Source: Arthrobacter ramosus
GTDB taxonomy: Bacteria > Actinomycetota > Actinomycetes > Actinomycetales > Micrococcaceae
Reading direction: 5' to 3'
DNA: 64,000 nt
Assembly: GCF_039535095.1 (NCBI RefSeq)
Contig: NZ_BAAAWN010000001.1
Coordinates: forward strand, 3,038,001 to 3,102,000
Shown here: one piece after another, positions 28,977 through 37,730 of the stretch
How positions within the stretch are numbered: position 1 is the stretch's first letter
Layout of the letters: each line of letters begins with the position of its first letter
The notes under the pieces: model-generated
The model's input: only the letters and a program-made list of their open reading frames with translations
Told to the model about the DNA's origin: nothing
Database searches by the model: none
Position numbers and translations under genes: made by a program

Positions 28977-30755
28977 GAACCGCGCCGGAGTGCCGGTGGA
29001 CGGCGGGACGTTGTACGTGCGCAGGACCTGGCCCATGACCGAGCGGAAAATCGGCCCCTGGGTGATGCCGTAAATGCTGCCCTTGGGCCGCTGGAGGACA
29101 ACCTCAACGATGAAGCGCGGATTGTCCATGGGCGCCATGCCCACAATGGACGCGGTGTAGCCATCGAAGCCAGGCAGGCCATCTTCGCGGGGCGCCTGGG
29201 ACGTACCCGTCTTGGCGCCCACCCGGTAACCGTCGATGGCGGCATCTTTCACTTCGCCCATGGTGACGTTGCTCTCCAGGATGTCCCGCACTTGCTGCGC
29301 GGTGTCCTTGGTAACGACTTGCCGGGAGTCCTTGGCAGGCACTTTCTCCTCGACCCCGTCAGCTCCGACATAGCCGTCAATCAGCCGCGGTTGCAGCATC
29401 ACGCCGTCGTTGGCCACGCTTTGGTAGGCCCGGACGGTCTGCAGCGTGGACTGGGAAACACCCTGGCCGAACAGCACGGTGTATTGCTGGCGGTCATCCC
29501 ACTGATCGGGCTTGGCCAGGATGCCCGAGGTTTCGGCGGGAAGACCAATGTCCGGGGCTTGGCCGATACCGAAGCGCGTGAGGTAGTCGTAACGCTGTTG
29601 CTTGCTCAGGCGGCTGCCGATCATCACGGTACCCGTGTTCATCGAATAGCCAAGGATGCCGGCAAGGGTCCTCTGCTCGGTTCCATGGTCGAACGCATCG
29701 GTGAAAGTCTGACCGTCGATAGTCAAAGCCGGTGGAATGGTGACAGTGTCCAATGGGCTGGACTTTCCTTCATTGATCGCAGCGGACGCCGTGATCATCT
29801 TCTCCACCGAACCCGGCTCGTAAGCAGCCGTCACGGACCGTACGCCGCGGTCCGCAGCCGCTACCTTGCCGGGGTCGTTGGGATCCGGTGCATTGGTGTC
29901 CGCCATCGCAATGAGGTTCCCGGTCTTGATGTCCTCGACGACGATTGATCCCCACTCAGCATTGAGCTGGTTGACCTGGGTCTGGATGGCCTGCTGCGCA
30001 AAGTACTGGATGTCCGTGTTCAGCGTCAGCTTGACGTCTTTGCCGTTGACCGCCGGGGTCAGCAGGTCGGTGGCCACGGGGATACGGAGACCGTCGGCGC
30101 CGATCTCGAAGACGCGCTTGCCGTCTTTGCCGCGCAGCAGCTCGTCCTGGGTCTGCTCGAGGCCTGCTTGGCCCGTGGTGCCGTCCTTGAGGAAGCCGAC
30201 TATCCCACCGGCGACGCTGCCGTTTGGATAGACGCGCTTGCTGATGCCCTCCGAGACGATACCCGGGATGTGCAGTTGGGATATCCGGTCCTCGACGTCC
30301 GGCTTCACTTCCTTGGCCACGATGTTGTACTTCTTCACGCCGGTCACGGCCTGTGTGACCTGCCCGACGTCCATCCCCAGGGCGCTGGCAAGTTCTGCTA
30401 TCCCCTGGGACCTGGAGATCGTATCGATGGCTTGGGTCTGGGAGTTGAAACGAGGAAACTGATCAGTGTTGGTGTTGACCGTTTGGTCCACCACGATGTT
30501 GTAGCGGATCACGCTGCTGGCGAGCACGGTGCCGTTGGCGTCAAGGATCTTGCCTCGTTCGGCTGGCAGGATCGTGGTTGTCAGCCTGTTGTTGTAGGCC
30601 GCCTCGGCCAGGCCACCGACGTCCAGCCCTTGGACGAGGAACAACTTGCCCCCGACCACCAGCAACAGCGTCAGCATGATTCCGAGGCCGAGGCGCAAAC
30701 GCTTCTTCGCCGCCGGCGTTCTCTTGTTCTTCGATTTGCCGGTTTTCTGCACCAC
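28959..30755 (-). CDS. pbpB: Class B penicillin-binding protein (septal transpeptidase, FtsI/PBP2 type)
   Basis: Cross-links septal peptidoglycan outside the membrane, paired with FtsW. A basic N-terminus and one membrane helix (residues about 23-40) anchor it. The PBP dimerisation domain begins PAERGKILDANGTVLASS. Transpeptidase motifs are SVEK (in YEPGSVEKMI), SMN (in GYSMNTGTVM) and KTG (in GAKTGTSQAP). 598 residues is normal. The start is GTG at 30755, the first of two consecutive GTG codons. The C-terminus, FPQYAK, is where the tandem repeats begin. Confidence 0.95.
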   Translation of the reverse strand: MVQKTGKSKNKRTPAAKKRLRLGLGIMLTLLLVVGGKLFLVQGLDVGGLAEAAYNNRLTTTILPAERGKILDANGTVLASSVIRYNIVVDQTVNTNTDQFPRFNSQTQAIDTISRSQGIAELASALGMDVGQVTQAVTGVKKYNIVAKEVKPDVEDRISQLHIPGIVSEGISKRVYPNGSVAGGIVGFLKDGTTGQAGLEQTQDELLRGKDGKRVFEIGADGLRIPVATDLLTPAVNGKDVKLTLNTDIQYFAQQAIQTQVNQLNAEWGSIVVEDIKTGNLIAMADTNAPDPNDPGKVAAADRGVRSVTAAYEPGSVEKMITASAAINEGKSSPLDTVTIPPALTIDGQTFTDAFDHGTEQRTLAGILGYSMNTGTVMIGSRLSKQQRYDYLTRFGIGQAPDIGLPAETSGILAKPDQWDDRQQYTVLFGQGVSQSTLQTVRAYQSVANDGVMLQPRLIDGYVGADGVEEKVPAKDSRQVVTKDTAQQVRDILESNVTMGEVKDAAIDGYRVGAKTGTSQAPREDGLPGFDGYTASIVGMAPMDNPRFIVEVVLQRPKGSIYGITQGPIFRSVMGQVLRTYNVPPSTGTPARFPQYAK

Positions 30756-30809
30756 GTCGATTCCTTGCTGCTTGCCTTGCTGGTTACCTGAAATCAGGTC
30801 GGCTGGACG

Positions 30810-31475
30810 CTACTGCCCTGGTACCTTCTGCTGTGGAGCCGGGACCGAACCACCGTGAAGATCCACAACCGGCGGCTTGGGTGCCGCAGGAACCGGGGGC
30901 GCCTGCGGTTTGGCCGGCGTCGAGTCTGCGGCCCCGTTGGGCTTACGGCTGTCCAGTGCATCATTCTTGGCGGGTGCAGAAGGAGCGACGCTGGACTGGC
31001 CTGCAACCGCGGGAGCAGCGATGACGGCACCGGGATTCTGTCCCTTGGTTGCCGGCGTGGCTTTTCCTGTGACCGTCAGGTTGTCCAGATCGATCTGGCC
31101 CGTGGTGGTGGAAGCTACCATTCCCAATTCTGCGGCCTTGGCGGCAAGATTCTGGGGAGCCTGGTAGTTCTGGACCTGTTGTGTCAGATCCTGGTTCTGC
31201 TTGTTCAGGGACGCAGCGTCGTTCCTGAGCTTCACAAGGTCGTATTGGGCCGTGGAAACGGAGATGTTGAGCACCAGGACGGTCAACAAGGCGGCCGCCA
31301 GCACGCCGAAGCAAAAGACGACGAACGGAGTCCGCCGTCGTCCGGGAACACTCTGTACGAGCGAGAGCGGCGTCCGCGCCCTGCGGGTCGTGTCGCGCTC
31401 CGGTCCCCGGGCAGGCAGGGCACGCGCGGTGTTCCCCACCGTGGTCGGCAGGATCTTCGCGGCAGCGGTGCTCAT
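30810..31475 (-). CDS. ftsL: FtsL-like bitopic division protein
   Basis: The position between rsmH and pbpB, a basic N-terminus, one membrane helix near residues 51-72 ([20 protein letters not shown]) and a following coiled coil ([20 protein letters not shown]) identify an FtsL-type protein. These bind FtsQ and regulate FtsW/PBP. The 221 residues include a Pro/Ala-rich outer tail of about 100 residues, long for FtsL and common in Actinobacteria. It overlaps rsmH by 4 bases. Confidence 0.85.
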   Translation of the reverse strand: MSTAAAKILPTTVGNTARALPARGPERDTTRRARTPLSLVQSVPGRRRTPFVVFCFGVLAAALLTVLVLNISVSTAQYDLVKLRNDAASLNKQNQDLTQQVQNYQAPQNLAAKAAELGMVASTTTGQIDLDNLTVTGKATPATKGQNPGAVIAAPAVAGQSSVAPSAPAKNDALDSRKPNGAADSTPAKPQAPPVPAAPKPPVVDLHGGSVPAPQQKVPGQ

Positions 31476-32470
31476 GCTGTTCTCCTCGCTTTGATGCGTT
31501 CCACGGCCCGCAGGCGGGCAGATGCCGCACGCGGGTTTTCGGCGATTTCTTCAGGGGTAGGCACTTCCGTGCCCTTGGTCAGGGTCTTGAATTCCGGCTT
31601 ATGTTCTTCCAGCTCCACAGGGAAGCCGAGCGGGGCCGACGACTTGGACCGGGACTGGAAGACCGACTTGACGATCTTGTCTTCGAGTGAGTGGTACGAC
31701 ATCACCACTACTCGTCCGCCCATTGATGAGGCTGCGAGAGCGGCAGGCACTGCCCTCTCCAGGACGTCGAGTTCCTCGTTGACTTCAATCCGCAGGGCCT
31801 GGAAAGTCCGCTTTGCCGGATGCCCGCCGGACTTTGCAGCCGCCGCAGGAACAACGCCGCGGATCTGCTCGACGAGTTCCCCTGTGGTGGCGAATGGCTT
31901 GGTGGCCCTCGCCGTGACGATGCGGTTCGCGATCCTGCCGGCGAACTTCTCTTCGCCCCACTTGCGGATAATCCGCACGAGGTCTTCTTCGGAATAGTTG
32001 TTGACTACGTCGGCGGCAGTCTGGCCGCGGCTGGTGTCCATCCGCATATCCAGCGGCGCGTCGTAGGAGTAGGCAAAGCCGCGCTCCCGCTCGTCCAGTT
32101 GGAGGGAAGACACGCCCAGATCCATGAGGATGCCGTGCACCTCCGGGACACCAAGATCCGCGAGCACGTCTTCGATTTCGTCATAGACGGCATGTACCAG
32201 GTCAGTGCGGGCCGCGAACGGTTGCAGTCGCTCTCCGGCGAGGGCCAGGGCCTCTTCGTCCCGGTCTATGCCAACAAGGTGCAGATCGGGGAACCGCTGC
32301 AGCATCGCTTCGGAGTGGCCACCCATTCCCAACGTGGCGTCGATGACGACGGGCGTTTCGCCACGGCTGCGGGCGGCCTCAAAACCTGGTGCCAACAAAT
32401 TGATGCACCGGTCCTTCAGGACAGGTACATGTCGCTCCGAGGTTGGTTTTGGCGCGTCTTGCTCCTCCAT
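31472..32470 (-). CDS. rsmH: 16S rRNA (cytosine-1402-N4)-methyltransferase
   Basis: Methylates 16S rRNA position C1402 using S-adenosylmethionine. [16 protein letters not shown], the glycine loop [43 protein letters not shown] and [14 protein letters not shown] are the family signatures. 332 residues is normal. It is the second gene of the dcw operon, 179 bp after mraZ, a gap in which no gene is seen. Confidence 0.97.
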   Translation of the reverse strand: MEEQDAPKPTSERHVPVLKDRCINLLAPGFEAARSRGETPVVIDATLGMGGHSEAMLQRFPDLHLVGIDRDEEALALAGERLQPFAARTDLVHAVYDEIEDVLADLGVPEVHGILMDLGVSSLQLDERERGFAYSYDAPLDMRMDTSRGQTAADVVNNYSEEDLVRIIRKWGEEKFAGRIANRIVTARATKPFATTGELVEQIRGVVPAAAAKSGGHPAKRTFQALRIEVNEELDVLERAVPAALAASSMGGRVVVMSYHSLEDKIVKSVFQSRSKSSAPLGFPVELEEHKPEFKTLTKGTEVPTPEEIAENPRAASARLRAVERIKARRTA

Positions 32471-32649
32471 GCGGCCTCCTCAGAGCTGAATCGTTCGTCT
32501 GTCAGTCGGGCGGGTCGCTTCTTGAGCCGGATCCCCATCCGCGCCTATCGCAGCGTCTGCCTGGCTCCGGGGAAGGTGAGCCAGGAAAACAATGTGATGG
32601 GCGGCTGGAGATCCCGTCCAAGAAGCATTGCTGCTTCCTGTCCCGGTTT

Positions 32650-33081
32650 CTAAATGAACCCGGGAAGGTTGTCGTCGTCGGTCTCCGAGAAGGCGGCTTC
32701 CTTCTCGGCCAGGTACTCATCCCAAGCCTGGGCATCCCAGATCTCTGCACGGGTTCCGGCGCCAATGACCGCCAATTCCCGCTCAAGACCTGCGTAGCTC
32801 CGGAGCGCCGCCGGAATCGTCACGCGCCCCTGCTTGTCAGGTACCTCGTCAGAGGCTCCGGACAGGAAAACCCTGATGTAGTCACGTGACTGCTTGGAGG
32901 AGATGGGGGCCTCCCGCATGGATTCGTGAATACGTTCGAATTCCCGCTGGCTGAAGACGTAGATGCAACGTTCCTGGCCCCTTGTGAGCACCAAGCCGTC
33001 AGCAAGTTCCTCGCGGAACTTGGCGGGAAGGATGATCCGGCCCTTTTCGTCCAGACGAGGAGAATGCGTGCCAAGAAACAC
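32650..33081 (-). CDS. mraZ: Transcriptional regulator MraZ
   Basis: First gene of the dcw operon and its repressor. Two AbrB-like MraZ domains: one begins [20 protein letters not shown], the second contains [17 protein letters not shown]. 143 residues is normal. The start is GTG at 33081, preceded by a G-rich RBS. The promoter region 50-100 bp upstream holds phased GTGG repeats that are the likely binding sites. Confidence 0.97.
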   Translation of the reverse strand: MFLGTHSPRLDEKGRIILPAKFREELADGLVLTRGQERCIYVFSQREFERIHESMREAPISSKQSRDYIRVFLSGASDEVPDKQGRVTIPAALRSYAGLERELAVIGAGTRAEIWDAQAWDEYLAEKEAAFSETDDDNLPGFI

Positions 33082-33129
33082 TGGCCCACCGCCCCCATCC
33101 GTAAAGGTGCCCGTACCTGCCCCACGCCG

Positions 33130-33179
33130 CCACTACCCTCTTACTCGCTCCACTTTACTCCACAAGCCCCCACAGTCAA
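33130..33179 (-). promoter_or_regulatory. mraZ promoter with four phased GTGG repeats (MraZ boxes)
   Basis: On the minus strand TTGACT (33174-33179) and TAAAGT are separated by 16 bp. GTGG tetramers start at 33173, 33163, 33153 and 33133, all in exact 10-bp phase with one position skipped; two of them read GTGGAG. Helically phased repeats of this kind are how MraZ binds its own promoter in other bacteria. Confidence 0.75.
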
Positions 33180-33352
33180 CGCAATCCGGCGTGTTTCGGC
33201 CCCATTTTCGAATGCAGGAGCCTGAAAACATGAGGATCTCAGGGGTGGTTGGTGGTGGAGGAGACTTGCGGCGGCGCTCCACGGAGGCGCACGACGGCGG
33301 CTTCGCCAGTCGCGCCTACAGGCTCGCGAGGTGTGGAGAACGTGGCGTTAAA

Positions 33353-33385
33353 TGCGAAAAGACCCGATATTCGGGTCTTTTCGCA
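33353..33385 (-). terminator. Terminator after the DUF3040 gene
   Basis: Perfect 15-bp stem, TGCGAAAAGACCCGA with its complement, and a TAT loop. The stem carries A4/T4 runs so it can work in both directions. It isolates the dcw operon from the gene upstream. Confidence 0.85.
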
Positions 33386-33459
33386 ATCAGGTCAGAACCT
33401 GGTGGTGCAATGTGGAGGACTCGGCATCCGTCTGGAGGACAAGCCCCTTTGTGGAGCGC

Positions 33460-33825
33460 TCAGCTCTCCTCGCCGCGGCGGCGCTCGTCCCAGCGTTCCT
33501 CGAGGTTGCTCATGAATGAGTTCCTTGCCTTGCCCGGCTTGCCACTCTTCGACTTCCCGCCGGCTGCCCTTCTCAGGGTGGCAAAGTAAACGCCGGCGCC
33601 CATCACGATGAAGCCCAGCACCCCAAGGAAGATGTTCTGCAAGGACACACCTACCAACAACAAGAGAATCCCGGCGATAGTGCCTAGAACGCCAATAACG
33701 ATGTGCCTGGTCGACCATGAGCGAATGGGGTCAGAGCCCATTGAATTGGCAAACTTTGGATCGTCCTCATGCAGTTGCTTCTCGAGTTGCTCGAGGAGCT
33801 TCTGTTCGTGCTCCGAGAGGGGCAT
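33460..33825 (-). CDS. DUF3040 membrane protein
   Basis: 121 residues starting MPLSEHEQKLLEQLEKQLHE, the DUF3040 signature, followed by two membrane helices around residues 41-62 and 65-83 and a basic tail. Found next to mraZ across Actinobacteria; function unknown. An RBS-like AAAGGAGG lies before the ATG. The 235-bp gap to dinB holds small palindromes such as AAGACCGGGTCTT. Confidence 0.9.
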   Translation of the reverse strand: MPLSEHEQKLLEQLEKQLHEDDPKFANSMGSDPIRSWSTRHIVIGVLGTIAGILLLLVGVSLQNIFLGVLGFIVMGAGVYFATLRRAAGGKSKSGKPGKARNSFMSNLEERWDERRRGEES

Positions 33826-34060
33826 CGCGACCTCCTTTAGTCGGCCAGCGTCTGGATACGCCGCGGCCGTTGCCTCTGTTCCCTTGAACGGACGAACCCA
33901 TAAAAGGGTTCCCGAAGACCGGGTCTTGTGAACACGGTCTCACGGAACAGACGCAACATGGCAATTTATCCAGACGGTCTAAATCTGTGTATCTCTAGGA
34001 TAGTTTGTTGGCCGCTGTTCTGAAAGACACACCGGAGGGCACCCGAGGGCTCTTCGAAGC

Positions 34061-35329
34061 CTAGGGAGAGCCCGGCCCGTCCGGCTCCGCATGCGGCTCC
34101 AGAAGCGTCGCCGGAAGGACAGTCTTGATGCCGAATCGCTCGGTGACACGGTCAAGCGCCTGTTCAGCCGCCCGCCAGTTGTCGTCCCGGCGATCGAAGC
34201 TCAACTGCAGCGAGGTGTGTTCCGCCGGTTCGAGCTGCTCAGCCCGGACTCCTACGAGGCGCACGCTCATGGGGCGCTCCCCCAAGGACGCCAGCAACTG
34301 GCTCGCCACCTGGTAGATCAACTGGGCGCTGTCCACCGGCGTATGCATTGTCTTGCTGCGGCTGATTGTCGAAAAATCCGCATAGCGCAGCTTCAGAGCT
34401 ATCGTCCGGGCCAGCATTCCGGCTGTCCGCAGCCGTGAAGCGGTTCGGTGGGAGAGCCGTAGCAACTCGCGGTGCAGGAGCGCGTCATCCGGGGTGTCAA
34501 CAGCGAACGTTTCCTCGGAACCAATGCTCTTTTCGAGGCGCGTAGGCGTGACCGGCCGCGGATCCAAGCCCATCGACAATCGGTGGACGTGCTCACCCGA
34601 AGCTCCAAGGACCTTTTTCAAGGAAGAAAGCGGCGTGGCCGCAACATCAGCCACGGTACGGATCCCCAGCCTGGCGAGGACATCGGCGGTCTTGGCCCCG
34701 ACTCCCCACAAAGCGTTCACAGGCAGGCTGTGCAAATAAGCTACGGTCTGCCCTTCCTCAATGAGCAGCAATCCGTCGGGTTTGCAGCGCGTAGAAGCAA
34801 TCTTGGCAACGAACTTGTTGGCGGCTATTCCCACGGACGCAGTGATTCCCAGCTCGGACGCAACCCGGCGCCGGATCAAATGACCGATCTGGAGAGGTGG
34901 ACCAAGCCTCCTGATCGCGCCACCGACATCCAGGAAAGCCTCGTCGACGCTCAAGGGCTCAACGAGGTCCGTAATCGATTCGAATATGCCCATCAACTGC
35001 CGGGACACCTCGTAGTAGAGGCTGTGGCGGGGCTCGATGATGACCGCGTTGGGGCACATCCGCATGGCGTTGGCCATGGGCATGGCAGACTTCACGCCCA
35101 GAGCGCGCGCTTCGTACGAGGCGGACAGGACAACCGAGCGATCCACCGGGAAGCCCACAATGACGGGTTTTCCCTTGAGTTCAGGCCGGGTGCGCAATTC
35201 CACCGAGACAAAGAAGGCATCCATGTCCACGTGGAGGATGCTGGTGCGCCTCAGTTCCCGCAGAGCAGCGGGATCCGGGGCGAATTCTTGTCCGGGGCCC
35301 CGCCCGTTGTTCTCTGCTTGTGGTCTCAC
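34061..35329 (-). CDS. dinB: DNA polymerase IV (Y-family)
   Basis: Error-prone translesion polymerase. ILHVDMDAFFVSVELRTRPE holds the first catalytic aspartates; SVDEAFLDVGG holds the second acidic pair; the HhH thumb region is LWGVGAKTADVLARLGI. 422 residues is slightly long. The GTG at 35329 adds an N-terminal tail before the catalytic core that is usual in Actinobacteria. No clear LexA box was seen upstream. No beta-clamp motif can be assigned with certainty at the C-terminus. Confidence 0.95.
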   Translation of the reverse strand: MRPQAENNGRGPGQEFAPDPAALRELRRTSILHVDMDAFFVSVELRTRPELKGKPVIVGFPVDRSVVLSASYEARALGVKSAMPMANAMRMCPNAVIIEPRHSLYYEVSRQLMGIFESITDLVEPLSVDEAFLDVGGAIRRLGPPLQIGHLIRRRVASELGITASVGIAANKFVAKIASTRCKPDGLLLIEEGQTVAYLHSLPVNALWGVGAKTADVLARLGIRTVADVAATPLSSLKKVLGASGEHVHRLSMGLDPRPVTPTRLEKSIGSEETFAVDTPDDALLHRELLRLSHRTASRLRTAGMLARTIALKLRYADFSTISRSKTMHTPVDSAQLIYQVASQLLASLGERPMSVRLVGVRAEQLEPAEHTSLQLSFDRRDDNWRAAEQALDRVTERFGIKTVLPATLLEPHAEPDGPGSP

Positions 35330-35425
35330 AAGGAAATCCTATGCCGCGGCACTGGTTACTGGTGGCTGCATCCGGCGCCCTAAACTGGAGGCAGCATCCG
35401 GCGTCGTCCCCAGGAGGAAATCCCT

Positions 35426-35959
35426 GTGAAGCTCTTTGGAAAGCCTCAACCCGTCAGCCTGGCCTTGCTGGCCACGGGCGTCGCGTTGACCGTCTCGGCT
35501 TGCGGGTCGTCCCCGGCAAGCACGGCATCCCAAGGGGCTGCGCCAACATCGTCCGGGGGGGCCACTGCCTCGGCAAGTCCGGGGCCGTCCACCACTTCCA
35601 CGGCGGCTGCAGGAGCTTCGGCCGCGGTCGGCGCCCTGGTCCCGGGATTCCCGCAGCAACTGATTCCATTGATGCCCAAGGCGGCTGTGGAATCCAGCAG
35701 TTTCGACAAGAACTCCTCCCCGGCGTCCGTGGCCCTGGTCGGCACCATTGCGTCCCCCTCGGACGCAGTAGTGGCCTTTTATACCTCTGCGCTCACGGCG
35801 CAGGGCTTTAAGGAAGTCCCCGGCAGCACTGTCGGAAGTATCAAATCAAAGGATTTCCTCCGTGGCGACAATGAAACCGTGAATATCTCGGTGGTGGAAA
35901 CCGCAGGCAAATCCACGTTCACCATCGGTGCCAACGTGGCTGCCGGGTCAATCAAGTGA
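35426..35959 (+). CDS. Hypothetical lipoprotein
   Basis: A 177-residue protein with a lipoprotein signal peptide: basic start, hydrophobic run LALLATGVALTVS and lipobox VSAC (cysteine near residue 26). A Ser/Thr/Ala/Gly-rich linker of about 40 residues follows, then a small globular domain (PSDAVVAFYTSALTAQGFKEVPG) of unknown function. The GTG start at 35426 has AGGAGG upstream. It overlaps the polyprenyl synthetase gene by 4 bases (GTGA). The position matches the conserved Rv2173-Rv2176c neighbourhood but the protein was not recognised. Confidence 0.85.
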   Translation: MKLFGKPQPVSLALLATGVALTVSACGSSPASTASQGAAPTSSGGATASASPGPSTTSTAAAGASAAVGALVPGFPQQLIPLMPKAAVESSSFDKNSSPASVALVGTIASPSDAVVAFYTSALTAQGFKEVPGSTVGSIKSKDFLRGDNETVNISVVETAGKSTFTIGANVAAGSIK

Positions 35960-37047
35960 CCACGGAGAGCCTGGGTTCGGAACAGAGCCGTTTTGTGGCC
36001 GATGTCGCCGCCAGACTTAACGGTTTCCTTGGGGTGCAACAAGAAACCATGGCCACCATCTCCCCCGATGTCGCTCCGCTCATGGGCTCAATCACAAGCC
36101 TCGTGACAGGTGGCAAACGGCTCCGGGCCTTGATGTGCTACTGGGGGTGGCGAGGTGCCGGAGGCGAGTCCGCACATCCCGACATCATCACTGCCGGCTG
36201 CGCTTTGGAACTCTTCCAGGCTGCAGCCCTGATTCACGATGACATCATCGACCGCTCTGATACACGGCGCGGCGGTCCAAGCGTCCACAAGCGGTTCAGC
36301 CAGCTCCATGAGGGCGAAGGCTGGGCCCTCGACAGCGAACGCTTCGGGCACGCGGCTGCGATTCTCACCGGAGACCTTTGCTTGTCCTTCAGCGAGGAGG
36401 CGTTCACAGAGATTGGTAGCAGGGCTGCTTCCGGCACGCCTGCGCGGCGGATCTTCAACCTGATGCGCGCCGAGGTCATGGCCGGCCAATACCTGGACAT
36501 ATTGGAGGAAGTTGCAGGCCCGGTGCGGGACCGCGCGGGTGCCGTCCACCGTGCCCAATCCATCATCCGTTTCAAGTCGGCGAAGTACTCAACGGAACAC
36601 CCCTTGGCCCTTGGGGGCGCCTTGGCCGGTGCGAGCGAAGAGCTCCTGCAGGGCTATTCCGCGTTCGCGTTGCCGCTTGGTGAAGCATTCCAGCTCCGCG
36701 ACGACGTCCTGGGAGTATTCGGGGACCCCGGGACGACAGGAAAGCCCGCGGGGGATGACCTCCGCGAAGGCAAACGGACCGTGCTGGTGGGCTTCGCCAT
36801 CAACCAGGCCGGGGCTGCTGATTCGAGCTACATCGATACCATGCTCGGAAGGCAGGACCTTGGCGAGGCCGAGGTTGCCGAGATCCGGCGGATCATCGTG
36901 GATTGCGGTGCGCTCGAAGCCACGGAATCGATGATCGAGGAACTCAGCAACGAGGCTTTCGAGGCCTTGGAACGCCTCCCCTTGGCTGAGCTCCCGCTTA
37001 CCGCGCTCAGGCAGTTGGCCGAAGCTGCCGTCAGCCGGGCCGCGTGA
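35956..37047 (+). CDS. Polyprenyl diphosphate synthase
   Basis: Condenses isopentenyl diphosphate with allylic diphosphates. The first Asp-rich motif is LIHDDIIDRSDTRRGG, the second QLRDDVLGVFGD, with GGKRLRALMCYWGW upstream. Product length cannot be told safely; geranylgeranyl diphosphate is plausible by analogy to mycobacterial IdsA2, which has the same genomic position. 363 residues is normal. It is coupled to the lipoprotein gene and converges on the Rv2175c-like gene, with a long hairpin between. Confidence 0.92.
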   Translation: MTTESLGSEQSRFVADVAARLNGFLGVQQETMATISPDVAPLMGSITSLVTGGKRLRALMCYWGWRGAGGESAHPDIITAGCALELFQAAALIHDDIIDRSDTRRGGPSVHKRFSQLHEGEGWALDSERFGHAAAILTGDLCLSFSEEAFTEIGSRAASGTPARRIFNLMRAEVMAGQYLDILEEVAGPVRDRAGAVHRAQSIIRFKSAKYSTEHPLALGGALAGASEELLQGYSAFALPLGEAFQLRDDVLGVFGDPGTTGKPAGDDLREGKRTVLVGFAINQAGAADSSYIDTMLGRQDLGEAEVAEIRRIIVDCGALEATESMIEELSNEAFEALERLPLAELPLTALRQLAEAAVSRAA

Positions 37048-37083
37048 ACTCTTGGAGAAATCCACGTCAAGGGCAGTCTAAAT

Positions 37084-37147
37084 TCCTGCCTTAAATACAG
37101 TGGTGGCGATCAGCAATCTGATCGCCACCACTGTATTTAAGGCAGGA
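37084..37147. terminator. Perfect 30-bp inverted repeat between convergent genes
   Basis: Arms at 37084-37113 and 37118-37147 are exact complements with a CAAT loop. The outer parts contain TTTAA runs. It should form a very stable hairpin in both transcripts and act as a bidirectional terminator. Confidence 0.85.
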
Positions 37148-37152
37148 GTCCC

Positions 37153-37506
37153 TTACCAGGCAAGCGATTGGGCCCTGCGTCGGATCTCAGTTTTGCGCCC
37201 TTCACGGAGCGCGTCGACAGGGCGGCCACGCAGCGACTCGTCCGGAGTGAAAAGCCACGCGATGAGCTCCTCATCCGTGTACCCGGCATCGCCAAGCACT
37301 GCGATGGTGCCCTTCAGGCTATCCACCACATGACCGTCCTGGATAAAGAGTGCAGGAATCGAACGTATATTGCGTTCGCCCACTCTCACAGCCACCACTG
37401 CACGCTCATCCAGAAGACCGTGGACCTTGGTGATTGAAACGTTCAGCAGCTCTGCCACATCGGGCAGCGGCAGCCATTCGGAAACGAGGCTTTCTATATT
37501 ACTCAC
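37153..37506 (-). CDS. Rv2175c-like winged-helix DNA-binding protein
   Basis: 117 residues starting MSNIESLVSEWLPLPDVAEL, with an HTH (LPDVAELLNVSITKVHGLLD) and a C-terminal AGYTDEELIAWLFTPDESL segment, as in mycobacterial Rv2175c, a DNA-binding substrate of kinase PknL. A PASTA-type kinase gene lies 1.7 kb away, so a kinase-regulator pair is likely. The N-terminal phosphorylated threonine of Rv2175c is not clearly present here. Confidence 0.85.
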   Translation of the reverse strand: MSNIESLVSEWLPLPDVAELLNVSITKVHGLLDERAVVAVRVGERNIRSIPALFIQDGHVVDSLKGTIAVLGDAGYTDEELIAWLFTPDESLRGRPVDALREGRKTEIRRRAQSLAW

Positions 37507-37730
37507 GGATCAAGATTGCCACGCCCGCGCACTTTGCGCCTAGCCGGACGGACGGTACGGGCGGAATTTGCGTCCCCGAATTGCCCAAGAATCGAATGCG
37601 CCGGGATTTCTTGTGCGGAATCGAAAAATGTGAGAGATTCACATTGACCACATTTGCATCACTACTAACTTTAGTAACACAGGCAACAGCGGCATTCCCA
37701 ACATCCGCTGCTGAGATGAGGATTGCTCCC

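Noticed and set aside
35368..35404. Two GCATCCGGCG direct repeats upstream of the lipoprotein gene
   Set aside because: Only 10 bp, in GC-rich DNA, with no further copy or symmetry; likely chance.
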